From Ichthyophis bannanicus (lineage: Eukaryota > Chordata > Amphibia > Gymnophiona > Ichthyophiidae), in the NCBI GenBank assembly GCA_033557465.1, contig CM066034.1:985529637-985593636 (forward strand): a DNA stretch of 64,000 nt, written 5' to 3'. How positions within the stretch are numbered: the first letter of the stretch is position 1; each line of letters starts with the position of its first letter. Below the pieces are notes generated by a model. The model had not been told where the DNA came from and did not search any database. It saw only the letters and a list, made by a program, of their open reading frames with translations. The position numbers and the translations under genes are program-made. This document shows, piece after piece, positions 1 through 10,206 of the stretch.

Positions 1-535
1 GGTGACTAAAATGTGGATAAGTATTTTAATAGTGTGTTCAGAAAGGAAGGAGCGAATTTTGTTAATATTATAGAGAAAGAAATGACAGGTTTTTGCTATC
101 TTTTGAATATGTGTGGAGAAGGAGAGGGAGGAGTCGAAGATGACCCCCAAGGTTGCGGGCTGAGGAAACAGGAAGCAGAAGAATGTTATCAACAGAGCGA
201 GAAAGGAGGAAGGGGGCAAGAGGGTTTAGGGGAAAAAACAAGACGTTCAGTTTTGGCCATGTTCAATTTTAAACGGCGCTGAGACATCCAGGCAGCGATG
301 TCAGATAGGCAGGCAGAGATACGGGCTTGGAGTGTAAGAGAAATATTGTGTAGATAGAATTGAGAATCTTTTAGAACTTTTAGAAGTCTTAGGGGCCAGG
401 ACCCAACTGATTTAAGATCTAAGTTGCAACCATATACTGCTAATAGGACCTTGTGATCACAGAGGCAAGGTCTACTAGTAGTTCCTAGTGTTCCAACTGA
501 GAAAGTAGAGTCGTCATGCTAGAGCTTTTTAGTGT
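1..535. other. No recognisable gene; flank of L1-A
   Basis: Unique-looking, moderately A-rich sequence. A small open frame at 13-282 has no recognisable motif, skewed composition and no upstream context that makes a gene likely. I see no repeat family I can name. The stretch ends where the 3' end of the minus-strand L1-A begins at about position 536. Confidence 0.4.
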
Positions 536-1239
536 AAATCATTTTTATTAAACGAAAGTAACCATCAGAGTGTACAATTACAAAGAGTGATGAATGAACA
601 AATACAGACACTGACGAAATCCAACCTGCCTGGGGCAGAGGCCTTCTCCGGTCTAGCAAGAATATCTAAGCTCCAGAGCAGCCACTACACAAAGAAGCAC
701 ACAAATGTTCAATTCCCCTAGGCCCATATGTATCCACAGTATATTAGTTAACTGCCTATCTTTGATTACTGTTACCGTTAAATTTACAACCTTATTATTA
801 CTATACATATTACTATCCCAGGCTAACCCCTTAATATCCAAACACAGTGGCAGAATACTTAAGCAAGTACGTCGTATATAAATTTCTATAAACCTACCCT
901 GCAGCCTTTCAAACTACATATTCTCTTTACCCCAAGGAGCGGTGACTCTTACGCATCCTCAAGGCAAAACAAAGACCACAATTCCATGGTAGCTCAGAGC
1001 ATTATTGTGACCCAATTCCCACTGCTTTATCCCTTGCATTCCCCTGCCCTCATACCCCTCCTCCTCCCCTTACCCAGTATCTTATCTATACATATCTTAC
1101 CCAATTAGGGTTACCAACTTTTTCACCGAGAAAAACCCGACACCTGTGGCTCGCCATGCTCCAGCCATTCTCCGCCCCTAGTCCCACCCCTGCCCCGCCC
1201 CCAGCCCCACCCACAAAAATTACCGAGGATACGTGTAGG

Positions 1240-1820
1240 CTAACTTCCTTGGTCAGATAATAATTAAACTGGGAACCCCAAAATCCAAACATGAAATGTA
1301 CAACACTGGAGAAATAAAACTATAAAGTAATTTCCTCTTGCACTAAACAAAAACGCAAAGATGTTAGCAATACACACTTCCCAGACCAGACATATTCCAG
1401 CTAATAAATTCAAAATAAAAAGTATTTTTCTACCTTCTGTTTGGGCGTTTTATTTTTCAGTTGCAATTGCTCCAGTCACTTTCTTCTGGTTTCTTTGTGT
1501 CTTCTGCGAGCTATCCATTTGTCCTTTCTTCTCTTTTAGATGTTTTCCATTCTCTCTCTATTTCTGCTTTAACATACTGATTGTTTCCCTTTTGCTCTTT
1601 CCCCCAATTCTTTCCTTATTCCTTTATCATCCATTTAAATTTCACCCTTCCATTCTCAAGCCCCTCTTACTCTCCCAATACCCAGCCCATCATAGACTTT
1701 TCTTCCACACAAAATATTTTTCCCCTCTCCATTCTCATTCCCCATCTATTCTAGTCCTCCCCCAAAATCAGTTCCCTTATAGTTCTAGACCCACCCAGCA
1801 TCCACTCCCTTCTAATCCCA
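1240..1820. repeat. AT-rich module shared by composite elements
   Basis: Pyrimidine/AT-rich sequence with CTTTTTGCTC, CCATTTCTGCTTT and ATAAATTCAAAATAAA-type blocks. Its reverse complement recurs with clear colinear similarity at 58990-59500, including the block that contains TTTGGGGTTCCCAGTTTAAT (rc 1262-1281; forward 59471-59490). In both loci it abuts the minisatellite on the same side, so module and minisatellite move together. No coding potential beyond a low-complexity open frame at 1361-1891. Function unknown. Confidence 0.65.
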
Positions 1821-1839
1821 TTCTCCCATGCCCCACATC

Positions 1840-2860
1840 AGCCCATTTCCAGTCCTATTCCAGCTCTTCATCAGCCCATTTCCAGTGCTAGCCCTCACAT
1901 CACAGGCCATTTCCAGTCCTAGCCCCCCAATCACAGCCCATTTCCAGTCCAAGTCCCCCATCACATCCGATTTGCAGTCCGAGTCCCCCCGCACCATCAC
2001 AGCCCATTTGCAGTCCTAGCCCCCCCCCCCCCCCACCATCACAGTCCATTTGCAGTCCTAGCCCCCTAATCACAGCCTATTTCCAGTCCAAGTTCCCCCT
2101 CCCTCCACCATAGCCCATTTCCAGTCCAAGTCCCCCCCCCCCATAGCCCTTTTCCAGTCTAGGTCCCCCTCCCCATCACAACCCATTTCCCGTCCATGTT
2201 CCCCCCCCCCCATAGCCCTTTTCCAGTCCAGGTCCCCCTCCCCATCAAAACCCATTTCCAGTCCATGTCCCCCGTCCCCCCCACATAGCCCTTTTACAGT
2301 CCAGGTCCCCCTCCCCATCACAGCCCATTCCTTTCCAGTCCAATGCCCCCCCATATCACTTTTCCAGTCCAGGTCCCCCCCCCCCTTCACAACCCATTTC
2401 CAGTCCAAGTCCCCCTCATCACAGCCTATTTCCAGTCCAAGTTCCCCGTCCCTCCACCATAGCCCATTTCCAGTCCAAGTTCCCCCCCCCCTTGCCCTTT
2501 TCCAGTCCAGGTCCCCCTCCCCATCACAACCCATTTCCAGTCCATGTCCCCTCCCCCCCAATAGCCCTTTTCCAGTCCATGTCCCCCCCCCCAGCCCTTT
2601 TCCAGTCCAGGTCCCCCTCCCCATCAAAACCCATTTCCAGTCCATGTCCCCTCCCCCCCATAGCCCTTTTACAGTCCAGATCCCCCCCCCCATTACAGCC
2701 CATTTCTTTCCAGTCCAAGTCCCCCCCCCCCCATAGCCCTTTTCCGGTCCAGGTCCCCCCCCCACCCCCATCGCAAACCATTTCCAGTGAAATTCCCCCC
2801 TCCTAGCCCTTTTCCAGTCCAGGTCCCCTCCCCCCATCACAGCCCAGGCAGTCCTTGGCC
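1840..2860. repeat. Minisatellite, CCCATTTCCAGTCC-type units
   Basis: About 1 kb of degenerate tandem units of roughly 25-45 bp built on 'agcccatttccagtccaagtccccc', interspersed with C homopolymers. The G-rich strand has frequent GGGG runs. The same unit type recurs at 11920-12772, 19166-19735 and 58030-58990, and a diverged version at 8140-8690. It produces spurious long open frames on both strands because the unit is poor in stops. Confidence 0.85.
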
Positions 2861-2892
2861 TCCCCCCCAAATCCGCGGCTGTCTGAGGCTTT

Positions 2893-3025
2893 AGAGGGAG
2901 CCGGGGAAGCCCGCGCGAGGCCCCGGCTCCCTCTGAACAGCCGCCAGCGTGAAGGAAAAGGCTCTTCACGCTGGCGGCTGTACGGAGGGAGCCGGGGCCT
3001 CGCGCGGGCTTCCCCGGCTCCCTCT
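2893..3025. repeat. Long GC-rich hairpin (about 60-bp arms)
   Basis: Left arm from 2893 (AGAGGGAGCCGGGGAAGCCC...) pairs with a right arm ending at 3025 (...GGCTTCCCCGGCTCCCTCT) around a loop of about 10 nt near GGAAAAGGCT. The arms contain nested copies of the GAGGGAGCCGGGG block, so alternative folds are possible. It lies at the subterminal end of hAT-like element A, between minisatellite and TIR. Comparable palindromes accompany the related composite elements at 10905-11030, 19950-20060 and 57610-58030. Confidence 0.85.
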
Positions 3026-3045
3026 GAAGCCCTCCGGGTTGGGAG

Positions 3046-3109
3046 AAAAGCCGGTTTTTTTGCTCTGGCCTCTCCCGATCTTGCGGCCAGAGCAAAAAAA
3101 CCGGCTTTT
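3046..3109. repeat. 25-bp-arm hairpin
   Basis: AAAAGCCGGTTTTTTTGC at 3046 is the reverse complement of the block ending at 3109, with about 25 bp per arm and a 14-nt spacer. A third, imperfect inverted pair (GGCCTGGCC / CCGGCCAGGCC) follows before the TIR. It is part of the hairpin array of element A. Confidence 0.8.
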
Positions 3110-3385
3110 CAAGGGCCGGTTTTGCCTCTGCGCCGGCAGCCGGCCTGGCCATAGAAAAACCGGCCAGGCCGGCTGAAAACCGGCCAGTTGGCAACCCTAT
3201 ACCCAATCCCCCTCCCTCATTCGCACAGTACTTCCTCCCACCTTCCTCCCCTCCCTCCCTACCCCCTTCCCCTCTCCCTCTCCTCCCCAGCCCCCCTGCC
3301 CCACCACCCATCAAGGTTGTAGCCTCTTACTGCCAGCCATGCTCCCATGTCGCTCTCCCTATTAGCTAGGCCCAGTCAAATTGCT

Positions 3386-4699
3386 TCAATCTACTACAGT
3401 TACCTCAAAAGAGTCCCACACTTTACCACACCACTCCTTCCTCTTCTCCCCCAAAATTTGAGCCGTTCGGCTTTCCATGTCTCTCAGTTCTAACATAGAT
3501 CTTTTCCATCTTTTGATCACTGGAGGGGCACCCGACATCCATTGTCGGAGTATACATAATTTGGCTACTATGAATCCCCTGGCGCACAGCTGCTTATGAT
3601 GACTTTGTACTGAGACTCCCACTCCCGGTTCTCCCAGCAAACCCCATTCCGGCATAAGAGCCTCCAGACCACTTTCTCCCCACCAACCCTCACCCAAACC
3701 TCTTTCCAAAAGGGTTGTATAAGTGAACAGAACCAGAATCTATGTGACAATGTTCCTTTCTCCTCCCTGCAGAGCCTACACACATCTGTCTGAACCATCC
3801 CCGCTCGTGCCGCCCACACATACGCCCTCCATAGGAATTTGTACTGTATTTCCCCAGTACAAGCATTGACCCAGTACAAGCATTGTGGAACCTGTGTCTT
3901 TTGGGGATATTGCTAGGTACGTATGACCTAGATTGGCCACTGCTGGAAACAGGATACTGGGCTTGATGGACCTCGGTCTGACCCAGTATGGCATGTCTTA
4001 TGTTCTTATGTTCCTGTAATCTTACAGATTCCGATACAGTTTTTACTGCCTGAAATTCCTGCTGTAATTTCTTCACTGTAACCCCAGGCAGCTGATCCTG
4101 TTGCCATCTCTTTGCCTGCTTCTCCAATGGGTTCATGTCATCATCAAAACAAATCTCCCCCCTCAACTGTGACACTGTTACTTTCCCTTCTAGTTTGACC
4201 CACAGGTCTAGCATCCCCCCCCGTCGAAAGTATTTCACTGAAATCTCTCTGCAGCCTTCAAACATAATGCCTCGCCTGCAGGTAAAAGTAAAATTAGCTT
4301 GGGGCCAGATTGAACCTCCTCCTCAACTCTAAAAAGGAGTCAAGTTCAGATCCCGTTTCCATTCGCAAATGTCCCACATACTCTACACCTTGCCTTGCCC
4401 ATTCCTTCCCCACCTTCCCCTGCGCTCCCGGGATAAATTCTAAATTCCCTGATAAGGGGAGGCAATCCGTCGCTCTCCAGCACCGTCTCCGGTACCGGCA
4501 AAGAACCCTCCAGGCCTGGTGTAGCACTTGCAGATATACTGAGGCTTTCCAAACGGGCGCGACTTCTTCAGTTGGCCTATGCAAATAATATACTCTATGT
4601 GTTGCCGCCACCATCTGATCAACAAGACTCAGCGGAATAGTACTTTCTGTTCCCAATATCAAATCCCGCAATGGCCCAATCAAGTACGTAAGATTATAA
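3386..4699 (-). pseudogene. L1-A ORF2 C-terminal portion (broken)
   Basis: Minus-strand remnants of the L1 ORF2 C-terminus. The frame at 3568-3879 contains CRLCREEKGTLSHRFWFC, the Cys-rich motif near the end of L1 ORF2 (compare CWRECGEEGTFFHIWWKC in L1-B). Upstream remnants cover 4019-4699. The reading frame changes several times and is split by the CR1 fragment at 3862-4018. The natural stop is probably at 3386. Non-functional. Confidence 0.7.
3862..4018 (+). mobile_element. CR1 3'-end fragment inserted in L1-A
   Basis: About 155 bp matching, in opposite orientation, the 3' end of the CR1 copy at 56446-56600 (shared blocks CTGTTTCCAACAGTGGCCAAT-like, GGGCTTGATGGACC, GACCCAGTATGGCATGT). It ends in a short CTTATGTT microsatellite, as CR1 3' ends do. 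A direct repeat CCAGTACAAGCATTG occurs twice at the 5' junction. It interrupts L1-A ORF2, so this CR1 insertion is younger than L1-A. Confidence 0.75.
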
Positions 4700-5004
4700 G
4701 TGGAGTGGAGGAGTAGCCTAGTGGTTGGGGCAATGTACTTCAGGCCGGAAGGTCAGGGGTTCAAATCCCACTAGAGGACAGCAACCTTGGGCTGGAAGGA
4801 CTGGGGTTTCTAGTCCCACAGGTGCTCCTTGTGGTCTTGGGCAAGCCACTTAACCCTCCATAGCCCATGTTCCCTGTAAAATAGTTTTCTCCAAGTTATA
4901 ATACCCTGTTCAATGTAATTTCAGTTTGTTCAATGTAAACCACGCTGATGCAGAATAGCGCGGTATATAAGAGAATGTAAATAAATAAAAAAATAAATAA
5001 ATAA
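4700..5004 (+). mobile_element. tRNA-derived SINE copy 1 with L2-type tail
   Basis: The head resembles a tRNA: box A TAGCCTAGTGG at 4714-4724 and box B GGTTCAAATCC at 4758-4768, 44 nt apart as in tRNAs. The body contains GGGCAAGCCACTTAACCCTCC. The 3' part (GTAAACCACGCTGATGCAGA, GCGGTATATAAGAG, then AAATA repeats) matches the 3' terminus of the L2-clade LINE at 60115-63805, the classical arrangement that lets a SINE use a partner LINE's machinery. Inserted in L1-A ORF2. Confidence 0.9.
4714..4768 (+). promoter_or_regulatory. Internal Pol III promoter (boxes A and B) of SINE 1
   Basis: TAGCCTAGTGG fits the box A consensus TRGYNNANNGG exactly; GGTTCAAATCC fits box B apart from one position. The 44-nt spacing equals that of tRNA genes. 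Activity is inferred, not shown. Confidence 0.75.
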
Positions 5005-6189
5005 GCTCTGAGCAGCACCAACCCCAATCCCCCTTCCTCCCTGGGCCTCATTAAAGCTGAGATGGCTATTCGAGGTTCCTTGCCTCTCCAGAGGAACTTG
5101 TTTATGTGTCTCTGTAACACCAATAGGTCCTTTTTTAAGAACCAAACAGGGATATGTCTCAATAAGTATATCCACCTTGGGAGCTCTACCATCTTAAATA
5201 GAGCTACCCTTCTCAGGAGAGAGACCGGTAAGTCCTGGCACTTCTTTAATCGCTCAATTGTTGCAGCCATCAATGGTTGAATATTGACCCTATAGAGTTG
5301 GGACATTTTCTCAGGTATCTGAATTCCTAGGTAATGTATCTGTCCCTCTGCCCAAATTAATGGGAAGTCCCCTTGCCACTTAGACCTAACTACTCCTCCT
5401 ACATCCAGGACCAGTGATTTGAACCTATTTATGTGTAGCCCCGAGAAGGCCCAAAACGTTCAATCTGTTGTAGCGCAGCGACTAATGACCCCTGCGGTTC
5501 TCGCGGGCATAGCAGCATATCACCTGCGAACGCACTTACCTTAATGCCCCCTCCTTGCCATTCCATCCCCTTTATCTCCTCCATTCCTTTTAGAGAGAAC
5601 AAAAGGGGTTCTAACTGAAGCACAAATAAAAGAGGGGAGAGGGAGCAGCCCTTCCGAGTCCCTCTCTTCAACACAAATGGCTGTGAGTATTCTCCCCCAA
5701 TTGTAATGCTAGCCATCGACTCCGTATAAAGCGCCCTGATCCATTGTAGGTAGGCCCCGCCGAACCCAAACCTCTTCATCACCTCAAACATATACGCCCA
5801 GGAGACCCTATCAAAGGCCTTTTCAGCGTCCAGACTCACTAATATTAAGGGAGCCTCCTGAAACTGGCAAAGATCCATACTCAGTAAAATTTTACTGATA
5901 TTCAGTAGTGCCTCCCTTCCTTTAACAAATCCTGATTGGTGAGGTCCAATAAGTCTCGGGAGTATATTCTGCAATCTTGCCGCTAATACTGATGCAAGCA
6001 ATTTCATATCATAGTTGATTAAGGAGATCGGCCTGTACAATGCAGGATCCTCTGGGTTTTTGCCTGGCTTGGGAATAATAGTAATGGCTGCTGTCCTCAT
6101 TTCTCTAGGAAACTGGCCAGTCCCTAACACATCATCATATAGAGCTGTCAAGGTGGGTGTCACACTAAGCTCAAGCATCTTATAGAATT
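5005..6189 (-). pseudogene. L1-A ORF2 reverse transcriptase (broken)
   Basis: The longest frame, 5429-6178, reads through canonical RT blocks: GTGQFPREMRTAAITIIPKPGK, YRPISLINYDMKLLASVLA, HQSGFVKGRE, ILVSLDAEKAFDRVSW and GTRKGCSLSPLLF. The catalytic box that should be F/YADD is FAGDMLL at about 5508, so the first catalytic Asp is replaced by Gly. A second frame (4896-5306) continues downstream with WIYLLRHIPVW and FLWRGKEPRIA. SINE 2 splits this block from the N-terminal part. No intact enzyme is encoded. Confidence 0.85.
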
Positions 6190-6490
6190 GGAGTGGAGGA
6201 GTGGCCTAGTGGTTGGGGCACAGTATGTCAGGCCAGAAAGTCAGGGGTTCAAATCCCACTAGAGGACTGCAACCTTGGGCCAGAAGGACTGGGGTTTCTA
6301 GTCCCACAGGTGCTCCTTGTGGTCTTGGGCAAGCCACTTAACCCTCCATAGCCCACGTTCCCTGTAAAATAGTTTTTTCCAAGTTATAATGCCCTGTTCA
6401 ATGTAATTTTGGTTTGTTCAATGTAAACTGCACTGATGCAGAATAGCACGGTATATAAGAGAATGTAAATAAAATAAAAATAAATAAATA
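6190..6490 (+). mobile_element. tRNA-derived SINE copy 2 with L2-type tail
   Basis: Same family and orientation as SINE 1: box A TGGCCTAGTGG at 6202-6212, box B GGTTCAAATCC at 6246-6256 (44-nt spacing), the same body and the same tail ending in AAATA repeats. Box A has one change from copy 1. It separates the fingers region of the L1-A reverse transcriptase from the rest. Confidence 0.9.
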
Positions 6491-7905
6491 TCCCAAATCC
6501 ATCTGGCCCTGGGGATTTATGAGGTATACCCATTTTGATGATCTTTTGGATTTCGCACCCTATGATCGGTCTGTTCAACTCCTCCTGCTCCAGATCTGTC
6601 AGGCACGGGAGTTGTACCTTATCCAGAAAAACCTTCTCCTTTTCTCTATCCTCCACCTCTGGGGTGTAGAAATCTTGATAGAATTGCTTAAAGACTTGCA
6701 TAATTTGGTATCCTGACGTTTCACCCCATCTTTATCACTAACTGCTGCTATCACCTTATTTCCACCCCAATCCCGCACCAACCGGGCCAGGAGCCTACCC
6801 GTGCGGTCCCCATATCGAAAAAACTGTTGCCTGTAATATTGCATGGAGTATACAGCTCTTTCCTGAAGCATATAATTAAGACGTTGCTACATCTCTAGAT
6901 AAATCCTTAAGCTTTCCGGTTCCTGCCTCCTCAGTGCTATTCGTTTATAGGTTTGGAGCTCTTGGGCCTGCCTTATGATATTCTCATTAATCTTTTTCCT
7001 TTTGCAGGCCACAAATGCAATGGTGTGGCCCCGCATCACTGCCTTCCCGGCTTCCCACAGAACAGCTACACTGCTTGCTTGTGAGTCATTAAATCTTATA
7101 TACTCCTCCCAATGTTTTGCCAGGTATTCCTGGAATTCCTTGTTCTTCCATAAATGTCTCGGGAAAGACCATTTACCCCGTACCCCTCTCCCCCCTTTCC
7201 AGACCACCTTAATCATCGCATGGTCAGATATCACAATTGGCTCAATCTCGATACTCATGACTCTCCCAAAATTATCCCTGGACACCAGCATGTAATCAAT
7301 CCGGGACCATGTCTGATGGGCTCTCAACAGATGTGTGTAGTCCCTCTCGCCCTCATGTAGGATTCTCCACCCATCAACTAGGCCTCCAACTCTGCAGAGG
7401 TACCCTATTCCTTTCCTGTTCCATCCCCCTCCCACTTGGGTTTGTGATCTATCCAACTCAGGGTCATGTGGACAGTTGAAATCGCCCGCCAAAATCACAG
7501 GAATTTTCGGGGCACTCACTACCCTTTGTGCTGTGCTCTTGAAAAACTGATGATTATATATGTTCGGGGCATATATATTACCAATAAACAGCTCCTCCCC
7601 CTGTATCTTGATGTGTGAAAATATGAACCTACCCTGTGCATCAGCTTCTTCCTTCACAATTTCCGCCTGCATTCCTTTCTGAACCAGGATCGCCACCCCA
7701 CATTTCCTCCCCCCTGATGTGGCTGCGTACACATGCCCTACCCAGTCTCTCTTCAGTTTCTCATGCTCCCTTGCACTCAGATGCGTTTCTTGCAAAAGAG
7801 CAATATGGACTCTCCCGTTTCAGCGCTTGTAGTATTTTTGTGCGCTTCACCAGCATCTGTATTCCTCCCACATTCCAAGTCACTATACGCAGGTCAGACC
7901 CCATC
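6491..7905 (-). pseudogene. L1-A ORF2 endonuclease and RT N-terminus (broken)
   Basis: The frame 6887-7795 holds an apurinic-type L1 endonuclease: QETHLS, GNIYAPN, PVILAGDFNCP, SRIDYMLVS and ISDHAMI, the expected metal-binding and catalytic blocks. The N-terminus begins at a Met near 7905 (MGSDLRIVTWNVGGI) in another frame; a frameshift near 7795-7805 separates it from HIALLQETH. The frames 6599-6871 and 6384-6701 continue into the RT N-terminus (KSPGPDGFG) with a stop near 6880. Close homologue of the L1-B ORF2. Confidence 0.85.
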
Positions 7906-8069
7906 TATTACCCCCCCTCTAGATTTTTCTCACATTTCCTTTTTCCTCTTTTTTTTTGCCCGAAGTTCCCCAGCCTTAACTCCTGCCTTTCCTCTAGCCT
8001 CCGCCCTCCTGTGCGCTGCATCCAATGCTTCTTCCTTGTTTCACCTCCTTTCTGAGCAGACTTTAAGCT
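7906..8069 (-). other. L1-A sequence upstream of ORF2
   Basis: Pyrimidine-rich stretch between the ORF2 start and the TIR fragment at 8072. It probably represents the L1 inter-ORF spacer, comparable with the C-rich spacer of L1-B, cut short here. No ORF1 remnant is visible. Confidence 0.4.
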
Positions 8070-8071
8070 GG

Positions 8072-8130
8072 GTGGAGCATGGCGAGCCACAGGTGTCGGG
8101 TTTTTCTCGGTGAAAAAGTTGGCAACCCTA
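8072..8130 (-). repeat. Orphan terminal segment of the hAT-like A family
   Basis: Nearly identical, in inverse orientation, to the first 58 bp of element A (1106-1163), from the TIR TAGGGTTGCCAAC to GCTCGCCATGCTCC. Similarity stops abruptly at the L1-A junction. The opposite terminus was not found, so this is either a truncated second copy or a copy split by L1-A. Confidence 0.75.
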
Positions 8131-8139
8131 CTTCTGGCG

Positions 8140-8690
8140 AGTCAGGATCGCTGGTGAGTTGGGGGGGAGGAGTTTCTGGGGCTGGAGATGGGCTGCTGGT
8201 GAGTCAGGGGATTGCTGGGGGCTGGAGATGGGCTGCTGGTGAGTCAGGGGATTGCTGGGTGCTGGAGATGAGCTTCTGGTGAATCGGGGAGGGTAGCTGG
8301 GGGCTGGAGATGGGCTTCTGGTGAATCGGGGAGGGTAGCTGGGGGCTGGAGATGGGCTTCTGGTGAATCGGGGAGGGTAGCTGGGGGCTGGAGATGGGCA
8401 CTGGAGATGGGCTTTTGGTGAATCGGGGAGGGTACCTGGGGGCTGGAGATGGGCTACTGGTGAGTCAGGATTGCTGGTGAGTTGGGGGGGAGGAGTCGCT
8501 GGGGCTGGAGATGGGCTGCTGGTGAGTCAGGGGATTGCTGGGGGCTGGAGATGGGCTGCTGGTGAGTTGGGAGGTTGCTGGGGGCTGGAAATGGGCTCCT
8601 GGTGAGTTGAGGGGGTTGTTGGTGAGTCAAGGGGTTGCTGGGGCTGCAGGGCTGCTGGTGAGTCAGGGTGGCTGGTGGAGGAGAGAAAAC
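8140..8690. repeat. Minisatellite, GCTGGAGATGGGCT-type units
   Basis: Tandem degenerate units of about 36-45 bp based on 'gggggctggagatgggcttctggtgaatcggggaggg'. The part CTGGAGATGGGCT resembles CTGGAAATGGGCT of the other minisatellites, here with GAGTCAGG/GAATCGGG spacers. It lies directly inside the hAT-like terminal segment at 8072-8130, like the minisatellite in element A. Confidence 0.8.
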
Positions 8691-8800
8691 AGGGGGGACA
8701 AGGCTGGGTTGGAGAGAAAATTATGATTGGAGCAAGAGTGCTAAGGAGGAAAAAGGCAGAAGAAATTTCAGGTCTAGAGGAGGAGTTAAGTTTTTTGATG

Positions 8801-8937
8801 GCGGAATTCTGTGCAAAAACTTACTAATAAAGCATGCAGAATTTTGCAGAATTTTAAAATACTACACACAACATTTTCAAAATTTCTGGGCAGAATTTAA
8901 AATGTTTTTGTACAGAATTCCCCCAGGTATTTTGTTT
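8801..8937. mobile_element. Short palindromic MITE (GAATTCTGTGCAAAAA ends)
   Basis: Imperfect inverted ends GGCGGAATTCTGTGCAAAAA at 8801 and TTTTTGTACAGAATTCCCCC near 8937 enclose AT-rich DNA with repeated AATTCTGCA/GCAGAATTT. This is a type of small hAT-like MITE known from tetrapod genomes; the assignment is from memory of the ends and no clear duplication was found. Confidence 0.55.
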
Positions 8938-9032
8938 TGTTTTGACGCCATACTATCCATTATCTGCTTTGCTGCTGCTGTCACGTCAAACTAAACTGTT
9001 GGTTTTCCTCACTAGCTTTTTAGTAAGGCTTT

Positions 9033-9240
9033 GATTGAGTGGAGGAATAACCTAGTGGCTAGAGCAACAGCCTATTACCCAAACAATGAGGCTTCCATTC
9101 CCATTGGCCCACCTCGGACAAGTCACGTTACCCTCCATTGCCTTGGAAAACAAGTTATGGCTATCTACTGCTGGTCATACTTTGCCAAGAAAGACCAGGG
9201 GCTGCTGAATAGCAGGAGTCAGCATTGACTTGATGTAACT
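9033..9240 (+). mobile_element. Degenerate tRNA-derived SINE copy 3
   Basis: Begins AGTGGAGGAATAACCTAGTGG like SINE 1 and 2 (box A one mismatch). The box B region has decayed to GCTTCCATTCCC, and the body retains GGACAAGTCACGTTACCCTC. It ends in an A-rich run near 9240 without the L2-type tail. Older or a different subfamily. Confidence 0.65.
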
Positions 9241-9848
9241 TAAAAAAAATTGATAAGAAAGCTAAAAAACACAAGCCATAGCAAGATTCTGCTCCAAACA
9301 AATGAGTTCAAAGGTTCAGATAAGCTTTAGAAAACCCCAGGAAGTCAGCAATCTATCTTTAGATACCCAGAACCGTTTATTTATTGAAGTGCTCGAAGCA
9401 TTCAGGGACTATAGTGGTCAAGGCCAAACCAGACTATCACTGGACATAACCAAAGTGCCATGGGAGGGGTTTTCAGCTTTAGTTCATGTTGTTTTCAGGA
9501 GTAACTCAAGGAGATTTACGTTCAGGTATAGTAGGTATTTTTCTGTCCCCAGAGAGCTTACACTACAGGGGGACATTTTACTAACATGTGATAAGTAGTT
9601 AACACTCGTATTAGCGTGTGGTAATTGCCTGCTCAGGTCCACAGAGGATAAGAGTTATCACACGCTCATTGGCACTCTAACTGCTACTCGCACGCTGGAG
9701 TGTTGAATGGGTGGGGTAGAGTTGGAGAGTGGGTGTGGTGAGCATATAGGAGTTAGCATGGGGGGACATATGTGCTGTCCATGTTGTCATTATCGGTGGT
9801 TCACCTAACACCGCTTCAATAGGTGGACTTAAGTGCACAGACGCAGAG
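9241..9848. other. Non-coding stretch with LINE-like and MITE-like scraps
   Basis: 9480-9565 carries GTAACTCAAGGAGATTTACG and GTAGGTATTTTTCTGTCCCC, reminiscent of L2/CR1-type 3' UTR repeats. 9568 onward starts GGGGGACATTTTACTAACAT and contains paired TTATCACACGC / GCGTGTGGTAA-like words, resembling one end of a Harbinger-like MITE, but no second end was found. The 98-codon open frame at 9302-9598 spans this repeat and is not credible as a gene. Confidence 0.4.
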
Positions 9849-10206
9849 GCTGCTCAAGGCAATCTGCTGCCTGAGGCAAAGTATGAAATGGCGCCCCCCC
9901 CCCCACACACCCTTAGAGGGGGCGGGGATTTTTCAGAAATCCAGAGACTGAACCAAACCAAAAGGCCGATTAGATTATATGGAGGAAATGCAAGATGATT
10001 GCACAAAGGGCTGTATCGAGCTGCAATCGCACTCTGTGTGACTTGCAGCTCGGGCGCACACCCCCCCCCCCCTCTCCCCCATACCTCCGTCCAGCGCTGC
10101 CTGCAGGGAAAGAGCACACAACCCTGTGTGGAGGAGTAGGGGGGCATGCGCCCGATATGAAAGGCACTGGCACTTTAAGCAGATCTCTCCCTCCCTACTC
10201 TGACAT
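9849..10206. mobile_element. hAT-like terminal region, fragment
   Basis: CTGCTCAAGGCAATCTGCTGCCTGAGGCAAAG followed by GGCGCCCCCC resembles the ends of certain vertebrate non-autonomous hAT elements (CAGGGG...GCCTGAGGCAAA...GGCGCCCC). No matching inverted end or 8-bp duplication could be located, so limits are approximate. The LTR that follows may be inserted in it. Confidence 0.4.

Larger units (their letters stand above)
1106..3199. mobile_element. Non-autonomous hAT-like element A (2.1 kb)
   Basis: Terminal inverted repeats TAGGGTTACCAAC at 1106 and its complement GTTGGCAACCCTA ending at 3199 (one mismatch) are flanked by a perfect 8-bp direct duplication TACCCAAT (1098-1105 and 3200-3207). 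Eight-bp duplications and T/CAG-type ends are typical of hAT transposons. In order the interior holds a terminal segment with CCCACCCC-rich DNA (1140-1240), an AT-rich module (1240-1800), a minisatellite (1840-2860) and GC-rich hairpins (2893-3180). There is no transposase: the long open frame on the minus strand here is only the minisatellite read through. It is inserted in the 3' UTR of L1-A, so it is younger than that L1. Confidence 0.8.
536..8069 (-). mobile_element. L1-clade LINE copy A, decayed and multiply interrupted
   Basis: A minus-strand L1-type retrotransposon identified by its ORF2: an endonuclease domain (about 7905-6990), reverse transcriptase (about 6700-5007) and a C-terminal Cys-rich segment (about 3879-3690). 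Removing four insertions joins the pieces: the hAT-like element at 1106-3199, a CR1 3' fragment at 3862-4018 and SINEs at 4700-5004 and 6190-6490. The A-rich 3' end (on the minus strand) is taken as about 536 because the T-rich start there resembles the 3' end of L1-B at 12772. ORF1 is absent, so the copy is 5'-truncated near 8069. Both outer boundaries are inferred; I found no clear target duplication. Clade assignment is firm and the ends are not. Confidence 0.75.

Noticed and set aside
1840..2860. CRISPR-like direct repeats
   Set aside because: Units are contiguous and degenerate with no unique spacers; clearly a vertebrate minisatellite.
2070..3314. 414-codon open frame on the minus strand
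   Set aside because: Covers the minisatellite and hairpins; the repeated WTGKGL/DLDWK pattern is the repeat unit translated.
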